Source: Betaproteobacteria bacterium HGW-Betaproteobacteria-22 (GTDB lineage: Bacteria; Pseudomonadota; Gammaproteobacteria; Burkholderiales; Methylophilaceae). From it: a DNA stretch of 64,000 nt. The position numbers and the translations under genes were made by a program. Below, piece after piece: positions 52,933 to 61,318 of this stretch. Location of the stretch: the NCBI GenBank assembly GCA_002842285.1, contig PHCJ01000009.1, forward strand, positions 1-64,000, written 5' to 3'. The notes under the pieces were generated by a model that saw nothing but the letters and a program-made list of their open reading frames with translations, did not search any database and was not told where the DNA came from. The first letter of the stretch is position 1; every line of letters starts with the position of its first letter.

Positions 52933-54396
52933 ATGAATATTCTTTTTGCAATGCGAAGATGGCGTGTGTTTATACTGGCATTACTGCTGATGTCATCTTC
53001 AGTTCTATTTGCACAAGAGTCTATACCGCCATCATTCAATTGGCCTATCCAGCCGGGTGAAAGTATTGATGACCTAGCCCGTTTGTTCTATCCTAAAAAC
53101 CCTGCTATGCAACGCTATTTTGCGCGTGAGACCTATCAGCTCAATCATGAGGCGTTAGCCGGCTCAGCCACAAGCACAGTATTCCAGCAGGAAACGCAGA
53201 TTTTAATCCCTGATATTCGAAGCCTATCCCGATTTAGCCCACCTCGGGCGCAAGCGCAAAATGCGGCTTCAGCAAAACACTTTGGCATGCAACCCACACT
53301 AGAGCCGACAGCAAAGCAATTGGCCGAAATAGATCAACTGCATGCGAGAAATGCAGCTTTTCAGGCAGAGCTTGATGTGTTTAGCCGCAAGATAACGCAA
53401 TTGCAGGAAATATTCATAAGCATAAAACAACAATTGTTGGCGTTGATCGATCGCATCGAAGCGGCAGATGCGCAAACTAAATTAAACGAGCAGCTTGTAG
53501 CTGAATCTGCGAATCAAGCGGTGACCGCAACGGCAGCAGTTGCTCCAAAGCCGGAACAAGCCCTTCAAGCGCAAACCGAATTGTCTGCAACACATGATGA
53601 AGCTTCTTCAGAAGAGCATTCAGTTGTAGGTTTACCTGCCATCGTGCCAATCGCAATTGGTTTGGTGTTATTGGCTGTTTTGGGTGCTTTGATACGCTAT
53701 AGACGGCGACAGAATGCCACCATAAGTACTACGGTTGAGACTTTGCATCCCCTTGATAAAAATGCTTTTGAAGAAGAAGCCATAGACATAGACGCTGTAA
53801 AAGAGGCTGCTAGAATCAAGCGCGAGCAGGCATTCTTGAACAGTGAGCCTATGCCGGACATGGAAGAATTCGTGCAGGAGGCGTCCGATAGCATTGAACA
53901 TATTGAAGATGGTGATTTGTTGCTTGAGCAGGCTAAGATCTATGTGAGTTTGGGTGACGTGACCGAGGCCGTTCGCTTGCTCGAAAGTTATGTTGCAACA
54001 TCACCTGCGACCGCACTGCCTCAATGTCTTTACTTGCTGGAGATTTATCAGCAGACCAATCAACAGGCCGCATTTGCAGCATGCGCTCAGCATTTGCATG
54101 AAAACTTCAATGTAGAACTGCCGCAATGGCAGACTGAAAAAGCTGATGATAAAACTTCAATACCATGTAATAGCCTGGAAGAATACCCACACATTGTGAA
54201 CCAGTTGACCCAGTTGTGGGCGGCGTGTGCACAAGAAACCGCAGATGCTTATGTCCAAAGCAAAGCTTATTTAGACAAACTATTAACGGACATCAGAGAC
54301 CATGAGCGTGGCGGATTCAGCAAAGAGGTGTTTGATGAAATTATACTGCTGCGTGGGATGTTGGGTGCCCGTGAAAAATTGGCAAGGAGTGATTAG
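52933..54396 (+). CDS. FimV-like envelope protein
   Basis: 487 aa from ATG 52933, one base beyond the argH stop. A signal peptide (ending LFA, about 26), a LysM-like N-terminal part (WPIQPGESIDDLARLFYP), a coiled coil (about 115-180), an Ala/Glu-rich stretch, one membrane helix (IVPIAIGLVLLAVLGALI) and an acidic cytosolic C-terminus with TPR-like repeats (LLEQAKIYVSLGDVTEAVRLLESYV). This is the FimV architecture, which supports type IV pilus assembly and polar organisation in Pseudomonas, but the protein is about half that size and the usual C-terminal FimV motif is not obvious. Confidence 0.65.
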   Translation: MNILFAMRRWRVFILALLLMSSSVLFAQESIPPSFNWPIQPGESIDDLARLFYPKNPAMQRYFARETYQLNHEALAGSATSTVFQQETQILIPDIRSLSRFSPPRAQAQNAASAKHFGMQPTLEPTAKQLAEIDQLHARNAAFQAELDVFSRKITQLQEIFISIKQQLLALIDRIEAADAQTKLNEQLVAESANQAVTATAAVAPKPEQALQAQTELSATHDEASSEEHSVVGLPAIVPIAIGLVLLAVLGALIRYRRRQNATISTTVETLHPLDKNAFEEEAIDIDAVKEAARIKREQAFLNSEPMPDMEEFVQEASDSIEHIEDGDLLLEQAKIYVSLGDVTEAVRLLESYVATSPATALPQCLYLLEIYQQTNQQAAFAACAQHLHENFNVELPQWQTEKADDKTSIPCNSLEEYPHIVNQLTQLWAACAQETADAYVQSKAYLDKLLTDIRDHERGGFSKEVFDEIILLRGMLGAREKLARSD

Positions 54397-54408
54397 ACAG
54401 TTTGATAA

Positions 54409-54431
54409 AATCAGGGCGTAGACACCTGATT
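54409..54431. terminator. Short hairpin between the FimV-like gene and hemW
   Basis: AATCAGG and CCTGATT flank a 9-base loop at the meeting point of two converging genes. There is no T-run; weak evidence. Confidence 0.35.
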
Positions 54432-55590
54432 AATCATTGAGAAAAAGTTGCAACAGCTCGTTTAAATAGCGCTGACCCAACAGTGTAGGTTTGATGTAGC
54501 CATGCTCAATGGCCAGCAGTTTTTTATTTTGTGCCTGTTTGATAGTTGATTCCAGTGTGAGGAGATTGCGTCCGGTATGCTGCTGAAATAAGCTAAGCGG
54601 CACACCGTCGATGAGTCGGAGTGCGTTCATCATGAACTCAAAGCCCAGTGCGTCCTGACTTATTAGCCACTCACGCTCAACAGCGCTACCTTGCAATGCT
54701 TGCTCCATATAGGCTTTAGGGTGTTTGGGGCGTGTTTCTCTGGTGATTTTATCGTGATAGCTTAATTTGCTATGGGCACCTGCACCTATACCCAGATAAT
54801 CCCCAAATTGCCAGTAGTTCAGGTTGTGTCTCGCCTGCTGGCCTTTTTTTGCAAATGCCGAGGTTTCATAATGCATATACCCGTGGCGGGCGAGTAGCGA
54901 TTCAATTTCAATTTGCATGGTAGCACTGGTGTCATCGTCCGGCAGATTGGGCGGTGCATGATAAAACGGCGTGTTCGGCTCAAGGGTTAAGTGGTAAAAC
55001 GATAAATGATCAGGAGACAGCCTTAGTGCCTGTTCGGCATCCTGAAGCGCATCCTCGAGTGACTGATTCGGTAGAGCATACATCACATCAAAATTAACGC
55101 GCTCAAAGGTAGCAAGGGCCAGTGTTGCGGCATTCAGGGCCTGTTTATCATCATGAATGCGCCCCAATGCTTTCAGATAATCAGCATTAAAGCTTTGTAT
55201 CCCTAGCGAGAGCCGGTTCACTCCTGCATCTTTATATCCAGAGAAATGAGCCGAATCTACGGTGCCGGGGTTGGCTTCCAGCGTAATCTCGGCATCGTAT
55301 TCCAATGGGGTGAGCGCACGCACCTGACTTAATATGCGGTCTATAGATTCAGGGGTAAATAAGCTTGGCGTGCCGCCACCAAAGAATATACTTTTAATTT
55401 TTCTGCCCCAAATCTTTGGGGTGCTTAGCGCCAGGTCTGCAATCAGTGCTTCAACGTAGGCAGCTTCAGGAATCTCCCCGTTTTTATGGCGGCTTTCATG
55501 AGAGTTAAAGTCGCAATAAGGACACTTCTGCACGCACCATGGAATGTGAATGTAAAGTGACAATGGTGGCGGATTGGTTAGCCCTGACAT
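54430..55590 (-). CDS. hemW: HemW-like radical SAM haem chaperone
   Basis: 386 aa from ATG 55590; a start at 55608 would add six residues. SLYIHIPWCVQKCPYCDFNSHE carries the CxxxCxxC iron-sulfur site plus the extra Cys typical of HemW. FFGGGTPSLF, EANPGTVD and NRLSLGIQSFN follow, and the C-terminal HemN_C region is intact. HemW delivers haem to respiratory enzymes and is not itself coproporphyrinogen dehydrogenase. It is the last gene of the rph-rdgB group. Confidence 0.9.
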   Translation of the reverse strand: MSGLTNPPPLSLYIHIPWCVQKCPYCDFNSHESRHKNGEIPEAAYVEALIADLALSTPKIWGRKIKSIFFGGGTPSLFTPESIDRILSQVRALTPLEYDAEITLEANPGTVDSAHFSGYKDAGVNRLSLGIQSFNADYLKALGRIHDDKQALNAATLALATFERVNFDVMYALPNQSLEDALQDAEQALRLSPDHLSFYHLTLEPNTPFYHAPPNLPDDDTSATMQIEIESLLARHGYMHYETSAFAKKGQQARHNLNYWQFGDYLGIGAGAHSKLSYHDKITRETRPKHPKAYMEQALQGSAVEREWLISQDALGFEFMMNALRLIDGVPLSLFQQHTGRNLLTLESTIKQAQNKKLLAIEHGYIKPTLLGQRYLNELLQLFLND

Positions 55591-55720
55591 GGTAGCTTGG
55601 CCTGTCAATGGTGTGATGGTATTGATACCGGTGGCGTTAAGTGAAGCCTCCGTTTTGATTTCAATGATCTTTTTAATAACAGTATAGCCTTGTCGAAAGT
55701 CTCAATGGAGCAATGCTAAT

Positions 55721-55945
55721 CTAGCGTTTATAAGGGTTAACCAGTGCATCAATCATTGCATGCAGTGCCTCGCGCATTTGCTGCTCTGAAACTTCCATGA
55801 GCAGGCCGTCCTCGAGCGCATCCTGCGTGATTTGTTTAATTTCATCAAAGTTTTCAGCCATGACTTTGACTTTTTCGGTGCAGGCAACCACGGAGCCATC
55901 ATCGCGCACCCATTTTGGCCAGATAACATGTTCAGATCTAGTCAT
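55721..55945 (-). CDS. Small conserved-looking protein of unknown function
   Basis: 74 aa from ATG 55945; an alternative ATG at 55960 is in frame. No recognised motif; the middle is helical and acidic (ENFDEIKQITQDALEDGLLMEVSEQQ) and the N-terminal [16 protein letters not shown] is aromatic-rich. The start overlaps the end of rdgB by 8 bases, so the two are probably cotranslated. Cytosolic, no membrane helix. Confidence 0.6.
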   Translation of the reverse strand: MTRSEHVIWPKWVRDDGSVVACTEKVKVMAENFDEIKQITQDALEDGLLMEVSEQQMREALHAMIDALVNPYKR

Positions 55946-56555
55946 GACTGAGTCTTTCAAGTTTTTGCAACAGCTTGGTCATGGCATGGCCGCGATGACT
56001 GATACGGCTTTTAATTTCCAGGGGTAGTTCGGCCACGGTTTTTTCCGTTTTTGCATCCAGAAATAGCGGGTCGTAGCCAAAGCCATCGCTACCGCGATAT
56101 TCGCGCAGTATCGTGCCAGGCCAGCTGCCTTCAGCAATGATGGGTTCCGGGTCATGTTCATGACGCACCAGCACCATCACGCAGTAAAAATGTGCGTGGC
56201 GATGAGTGGCGTTGTGCATTTCGAGCAGGAGTTTGTCGTTGTTGCGCTCATCTTGCGTGAGCAGGCTATTGGGCGGATTAGGGCCCGCATAGCGTGCGGA
56301 AATTACGCCTGGCGCACCTTGCAGTGCGTCTACACAAAGCCCGGAGTCATCCGCCAGCGCGGGCAAGCCGGTGTGTTTGCTGGCATTGCGGGCTTTAGCA
56401 AGTGCATTTTCAATAAAAGTACAGTATGGTTCTGCACATTCAGGCACATTTAGTGCAGATTGCGGAATAATTTCAATTTGCAGCGGGCTTAAAATATGCG
56501 CTATTTCACGCAGCTTGCCTTTGTTGCCCGTGGCAATCACGAGTTTTTTAAACAC
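55938..56555 (-). CDS. rdgB: XTP/dITP diphosphatase (non-canonical purine NTP pyrophosphatase)
   Basis: 205 aa. [52 protein letters not shown] and [11 protein letters not shown] are the family signatures. It hydrolyses dITP and XTP and so keeps deaminated purines out of DNA and RNA. It overlaps rph by 8 bases, a common pairing in Proteobacteria. Confidence 0.94.
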   Translation of the reverse strand: MFKKLVIATGNKGKLREIAHILSPLQIEIIPQSALNVPECAEPYCTFIENALAKARNASKHTGLPALADDSGLCVDALQGAPGVISARYAGPNPPNSLLTQDERNNDKLLLEMHNATHRHAHFYCVMVLVRHEHDPEPIIAEGSWPGTILREYRGSDGFGYDPLFLDAKTEKTVAELPLEIKSRISHRGHAMTKLLQKLERLSHD

Positions 56556-57282
56556 TTAATGCCTCTTTTTGTTTGTGAACGAGCTGTGCAATGCCTTGTG
56601 ACGCCAAATCCAGCATTGCGTTCATGGCGTTGCGGTCAAACGGCGCACCTTCCGCGGTGCCCTGAATTTCTACAAAGCCGCCATTGCCTGTCATCACTAT
56701 GTTCATATCGGTGTCGCAGTCCGAGTCTTCAATGTAATCTAAATCCAGCACGGGCTGGCCTTGATAAACGCCAACAGAAACAGCCGCAACAGAGTCCGTG
56801 ATAGGCGATTCTGTGATTTTACCGGTTTTTAGTAGTGTCGAGATGGCGTCATGTAGCGCCACGTAAGCGCCGGTAATACTTGCGGTGCGGGTGCCACCAT
56901 CCGCCTGAATCACGTCGCAATCTATTTGTATACTACGCTCGCCCAGTTTCTCCAGGTTAATAATGGCGCGCAAAGAGCGGCCAATGAGCCGTTGTATCTC
57001 CTGAGTGCGGCCAGACTGCTTGCCTTTTGCCGCTTCCCTGTCCATGCGGCTGCCTGTGGAGCGTGGCAGCATGCCGTACTCAGCGGTGACCCAGCCTTGG
57101 CCTTTGCCTTTTAAAAAGCTTGGTACTTTTTCATCTACACTGGCGGTGCATAGTACGTGCGTATCGCCAAATTTGATGAGTACAGAGCCTTCGGCATGTT
57201 TGGTGTAGTGCCTGATAATTTCAATATTCCGTAATTGATCATGGTTGCGCTGGCTGGGGCGTGTGTTGGTATTAAGCGGCAT
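56548..57282 (-). CDS. rph: Ribonuclease PH
   Basis: 244 aa. [65 protein letters not shown] and [15 protein letters not shown] are typical. A phosphorolytic 3'-5' exoribonuclease that trims tRNA 3' ends. It leads the rph-rdgB group. Confidence 0.95.
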   Translation of the reverse strand: MPLNTNTRPSQRNHDQLRNIEIIRHYTKHAEGSVLIKFGDTHVLCTASVDEKVPSFLKGKGQGWVTAEYGMLPRSTGSRMDREAAKGKQSGRTQEIQRLIGRSLRAIINLEKLGERSIQIDCDVIQADGGTRTASITGAYVALHDAISTLLKTGKITESPITDSVAAVSVGVYQGQPVLDLDYIEDSDCDTDMNIVMTGNGGFVEIQGTAEGAPFDRNAMNAMLDLASQGIAQLVHKQKEALSV

Positions 57283-57320
57283 GGCCTTAAGTCCTGAATT
57301 AAAATGAAGACAAGCGCGAA

Positions 57321-58232
57321 TTATACGCGTTTGGATTTGCGCAGGGCTTGTTGAATTTCTGCGATGGTTTTTTCGATATCATCATCTGTGAACTCATGGC
57401 TAGCATCACTATCCGGGTTGGTAATGGGGTTCATAATGGTGGTTGTTGCTCCCATTGGCATGGTGATCGTAGAGACTGCCAACTGGCTGTTGAGCTTGTC
57501 CCCCCATTGCAGACCGATTGCACTCATGTTGTCGCCATGCTCCTGGCTTACGTGTTCAGCTTCATTCAGCAGGCGGGTGATGTTGTCGGAGATGGAGGTG
57601 CCGCTTAATATCTGCTTGATCTGGTCGTCCGCTACCGCTCCCCAAACGCCATCGGTGCAGAGCAGTACGGTGTCACCTTCAATCAGCTCCTGCCTGTCAG
57701 ACAAGGTGATTTTAGGCGGCACATCCCCACCTAGGCAACTGTAAACTTTATGCCGATAAGGGTGGGTAGACATGTCTTCTTTGTCGATGATGCCTTTGTT
57801 ATACAAAGATTGCACCACGGAGTGGTCTTCAGTACGGTACAGCAAGTGCCCATCCCTGAAGTGATACAGGCGCGAGTCACCGACATGTGCACAATAGAGC
57901 ATGCCGCGCTGCACTACGGCGGCAACAATCGTGGTACGCGGCGCCTCCAGCATCTCACGCGCTTGCGTCAATTGGTCGATCATGTCATGTATCTGCTGGA
58001 TATGGTCTGTTAAAAATTTTGCGGGGCTGGAAAGCGTAGGTAGCGCCAGCCGCTGGAATGCATCGGTCAGCGTGGTGACAGCGAGCTCCGCTGCAACCTC
58101 TCCGTGTCTATGACCGCCCATGCCGTCTGCCACTACCAGCAATAAAGCATCTTTGCTGTAGGAGTATGCGAGCCTGTCCTGGTTGTAGGGGCGCGGGCCC
58201 TGGCGGCTATTTTGAAAAATAGTAAATTTCAT
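57321..58232 (-). CDS. PP2C-type (PPM) protein phosphatase
   Basis: 303 aa. Metal-binding motifs [32 protein letters not shown] and GDNMSAIGL are intact in the first 245 residues; the C-terminal ~55 residues (Thr/Asn/Asp-rich) form a linker-like tail. It should dephosphorylate Ser/Thr residues set by the adjacent kinase. Its ATG overlaps the kinase stop by 4 bases, so expression is coupled. No membrane segment. Confidence 0.88.
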   Translation of the reverse strand: MKFTIFQNSRQGPRPYNQDRLAYSYSKDALLLVVADGMGGHRHGEVAAELAVTTLTDAFQRLALPTLSSPAKFLTDHIQQIHDMIDQLTQAREMLEAPRTTIVAAVVQRGMLYCAHVGDSRLYHFRDGHLLYRTEDHSVVQSLYNKGIIDKEDMSTHPYRHKVYSCLGGDVPPKITLSDRQELIEGDTVLLCTDGVWGAVADDQIKQILSGTSISDNITRLLNEAEHVSQEHGDNMSAIGLQWGDKLNSQLAVSTITMPMGATTTIMNPITNPDSDASHEFTDDDIEKTIAEIQQALRKSKRV

Positions 58233-59188
58233 GATGGTTTATTGTGATTGAGCGAGATCGGCTTATTGAGTACATGCACAATTTTATTCACCAGACTGAT
58301 TTTTTTCTCCGTCTTCGGGATGTTCTCAAGCAATGATTTCTGCAGTGAGAATACGCTTTGAGGCCGCTTCAGATAGTCCAGCTGCAGGCAGCTATCAATA
58401 ATCTGCAGTAGTTCTTCAGAATAGTTGTCTTTGCCTACTTTGACGGCTGGAATCAGCAAGTCATTTTTAATGCGCAGGTTCGCCGCCAGTGGCGAGGTGC
58501 GCGTCAGGCAGGAGTACATGGTGGCGCCGATGCTGTAAATGTCACTCCAGGGGCCTAATAGTGTCCGGTCATAATATTGTTCGGGAGGGGCGAAGCCAGG
58601 CGTATAGCTCGGTGAGATTTTTGCCTGCTTTTCACTTAGGGCTTGCCTGGATGAGCCAAAATCGAGCAGTACCGGTGAACCATCAAGACGAATGTATATG
58701 TTGGCAGGCTTGATATCCAGATGTAATAATTTTTGTGTATGTACTTCACGTAAACCGGTTGAAAGTTCGCTGAACACACGGCGAATGAATCGTTCTGATA
58801 CGGGTGTGGACTGGCTAAGGATGTAGTCCTGCAGGGATTTGCCGCGCTCATACTGCATGACCATGTAAACAGTTTCGTTGGCACGAAAGAAATTAAGCAC
58901 GCGCACGATGTTTTTATGCTCAATTTTGGCAAGCGCCAAACCTTCATCAAAAAAACATTTCAGACCATGTCTGAATAATGCAATATCATCGGTATTGGGT
59001 AACACGGTTGCGCTTTCTGCGCGCAGTGCAATGGAGCTGGGTAAATATTCTTTAATGGCGACAATGTTCTTTTCTTTGTCACGCGCTAAATAAACAAAGC
59101 TAAACCCACCAGAGCTCAAGACTTTTGTAATTTCGTAGTCTTGTAACTGATATCCGGTAGGTAATGCAAAATTCTTAGATGCAGACAC
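58229..59188 (-). CDS. Hanks-type Ser/Thr protein kinase
   Basis: 319 aa. Gly-rich loop LSSGGFSFVY, ATP-anchoring Lys46 (VAIKEY), catalytic HLDIKPAN (Asp158, with Leu replacing the Arg of HRD), DFG at 176-178 and APPEQY of the P+1 region are present. There is no membrane helix or PASTA domain, so it is soluble. The absent HRD Arg means that activation-loop phosphorylation may not be needed. Together with the PP2C gene it forms a reversible phosphorylation module; substrates are unknown. It is divergent from yicC. Confidence 0.85.
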   Translation of the reverse strand: MSASKNFALPTGYQLQDYEITKVLSSGGFSFVYLARDKEKNIVAIKEYLPSSIALRAESATVLPNTDDIALFRHGLKCFFDEGLALAKIEHKNIVRVLNFFRANETVYMVMQYERGKSLQDYILSQSTPVSERFIRRVFSELSTGLREVHTQKLLHLDIKPANIYIRLDGSPVLLDFGSSRQALSEKQAKISPSYTPGFAPPEQYYDRTLLGPWSDIYSIGATMYSCLTRTSPLAANLRIKNDLLIPAVKVGKDNYSEELLQIIDSCLQLDYLKRPQSVFSLQKSLLENIPKTEKKISLVNKIVHVLNKPISLNHNKPS

Positions 59189-59452
59189 TTTTATAATTGA
59201 GTTCTTTAAGAATGTTTATCTCAGCGCATGTGATACAAAAGCTGTACATGAAATTATGCGATTTTTAGTTATCATTAGCAATATAACGCGTTATTGATTC
59301 AAATTAAAGTTTTTTGATTGTCCGCTGACCTGATGGTGTCGTAGGGCAAGTTGATAAACATGAGATTTTGTTGCACAAGAGGGGTTTCTTTTATTATTTA
59401 ATCGCCACTATTTGGTAACATGTGACCGATTAGCTTTTTGGAAGTAATAGAA

Positions 59453-60319
59453 ATGATTTTTAGTATGACAGGGTTTGCTGCGCTTGAGCAGCCTATCGAA
59501 AATGCCACGCTTTTGCTAGAGCTGCGCACGGTTAATAGCCGTTACCTGGATGTGCACTTTAAACTGGATGAAAATATCCGGGGGTTGGAGCCTTTAGTCA
59601 GGGCGCTGATTGCCGAACACTTGAGTCGCGGTAAAGTGGAATGCAAAATTAATCTAATACAGCGCACGCAATCTGCCACGACGCCACAGTTGGATGAGTC
59701 GTTAATGCGGCAACTGGCACAGTTGCAGGCAAAAGCACAAGTGCATTTTCCTGAAAGTCGCGTTTTGAGTGTGGCGGATATTCTAAGGTGGCCTGGTGTG
59801 GTCATACAAGATGAAATTACGCTGGACGCATTGGCTGAAGATGTGAGAAAGCTGGTAATGCAAGGTCTGCATGATTTGAAGGCCTCACGTGCACGCGAGG
59901 GCGATAAATTAAAGACCATTATTTTAGACCGCATTAGCCTGATAGAGGCGCAGGTGGAAAAAGTAAAACCTTTACTGCCCAAACTCAACAAAGAGTACCA
60001 GCAGAAACTGCAGGCCAGGCTACAGGAAACGCTCGAGAACATAGACCAGGAACGCATAGCTCAGGAGCTGGTGCTTTTTGCACAGCGCATTGATGTGGAT
60101 GAAGAATTGGGCAGGCTGGCAGCGCACGTGTCAGAAGTTAAACGCATCTTGAATAGCAATGCACCTGCGGGCAAGCGGCTGGATTTTTTAATGCAGGAGC
60201 TCAATCGAGAGGCTAACACCCTAGGTTCAAAATCGGTATCCGTTCATACCACACAGGTGTCAATGGAGCTGAAAGTGCTGATAGAGCAGATGCGAGAGCA
60301 GATACAAAACATTGAATAA
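59453..60319 (+). CDS. yicC: YicC-family endoribonuclease
   Basis: 288 aa from ATG 59453, with GGAAG about 8 bases upstream; an in-frame TTG at 59438 is rejected. MIFSMTGFA, LELRTVNSRYLDVHFKL, RGKVECKI and the C-terminal GKRLDFLMQELNREANTLGSKS are diagnostic. YicC proteins cleave RNA and in E. coli affect small-RNA decay. It is directly upstream of gmk, a common arrangement. Confidence 0.92.
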   Translation: MIFSMTGFAALEQPIENATLLLELRTVNSRYLDVHFKLDENIRGLEPLVRALIAEHLSRGKVECKINLIQRTQSATTPQLDESLMRQLAQLQAKAQVHFPESRVLSVADILRWPGVVIQDEITLDALAEDVRKLVMQGLHDLKASRAREGDKLKTIILDRISLIEAQVEKVKPLLPKLNKEYQQKLQARLQETLENIDQERIAQELVLFAQRIDVDEELGRLAAHVSEVKRILNSNAPAGKRLDFLMQELNREANTLGSKSVSVHTTQVSMELKVLIEQMREQIQNIE

Positions 60320-60360
60320 TAAACATAGGGTATTGGTGTGATTTATACTAAAATATCGCG

Positions 60361-60972
60361 ATGATTACAGGTAATTTATTTATTATTACAGCGGCCTCAG
60401 GCGCAGGTAAAACAAGCCTGATTAAGGCATTGCTGGCCGAAGATGCGCATTTAAGATTGTCAGTCTCGCACACGACACGCAGCCCGCGGCCAGGTGAGGT
60501 GAATGGTGTGGACTATCACTTTGTAGACGATGCTGCTTTTTTGCAGATGCTGGGAGAGGCTAGCTTTCTGGAGAGTGCGGAGGTGCATGGCGCGCGTTAC
60601 GGTACATCGCAGGCGGCGGTGGATGCCCCTTTGCAGGCTGGATATGATGTTATTCTGGAAATCGACTGGCAGGGTGCAGCACAGGTGCGTCGTATTTACC
60701 CTCGTGCGATTAGTATCTTTGTGCTTCCGCCTTCGATAGAGACTCTAGAGCAGCGTTTAAACAGTAGGGGTCAGGATAGTCAGGAAACTATCTCTAGGCG
60801 CGTGGCGGCGGCACGTGCGGAAATGCGCCATGTAGGTGAGTTTGATTATGTTACAATTAACAACTATTTTGACGTAGCGTTGCAAGATATTCGCGCCATA
60901 GTCCGTTCACAACGCTTATTAAGTGCAGTGCAGTTGCAGCGCTATGCGGGTTTGATTCAGGATCTCACTTAG
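60361..60972 (+). CDS. gmk: Guanylate kinase
   Basis: 203 aa. P-loop ASGAGKTSL, SHTTRSPRPGEVNGVDYHFV, EVHGARYGTS and DWQGAAQVRR are present. It phosphorylates GMP to GDP. It lies between yicC and rpoZ, linked to the (p)ppGpp gene downstream. Confidence 0.96.
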   Translation: MITGNLFIITAASGAGKTSLIKALLAEDAHLRLSVSHTTRSPRPGEVNGVDYHFVDDAAFLQMLGEASFLESAEVHGARYGTSQAAVDAPLQAGYDVILEIDWQGAAQVRRIYPRAISIFVLPPSIETLEQRLNSRGQDSQETISRRVAAARAEMRHVGEFDYVTINNYFDVALQDIRAIVRSQRLLSAVQLQRYAGLIQDLT

Positions 60973-61061
60973 GCGCGGCTGACAGATGTGACTGAATCAG
61001 TCTTTTTCGTCATTTAATCTTTAATTTATCAATAGTTAATTTATCAATAGGAAGTTCCGTT

Positions 61062-61274
61062 ATGGCTCGTATTACAGTAGATGATTGTTTAGAAAAAATC
61101 CCGAATCGTTTTCAATTGACTTTGGTTGCGGCTTATCGGGCACGTCAGCTGCATAATGGTTCAGAGCCGTTAGTGAATGTTCAGAATTCACGCGATAAAT
61201 CTACCGTTATTGCGCTGCGTGAAATTGCTGCGGGTAAGGTGGGTACTGAAATACTCACACGTGGGCACGTTTAA
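61062..61274 (+). CDS. rpoZ: RNA polymerase omega subunit
   Basis: 70 aa. [19 protein letters not shown] and [17 protein letters not shown] match omega. AGGAAG precedes the ATG. It helps assemble RNA polymerase and forms one of the ppGpp-binding sites; next to spoT as in most Proteobacteria. Confidence 0.96.
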   Translation: MARITVDDCLEKIPNRFQLTLVAAYRARQLHNGSEPLVNVQNSRDKSTVIALREIAAGKVGTEILTRGHV

Positions 61275-61318
61275 TACACCATGCGCGGTTAACGTTTACT
61301 ACCAGTAGTGAAACTGCC

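Noticed and set aside
57321-59188. Type VI secretion regulatory pair
   Set aside because: Kinase and phosphatase resemble such pairs, but no secretion genes lie in the window.
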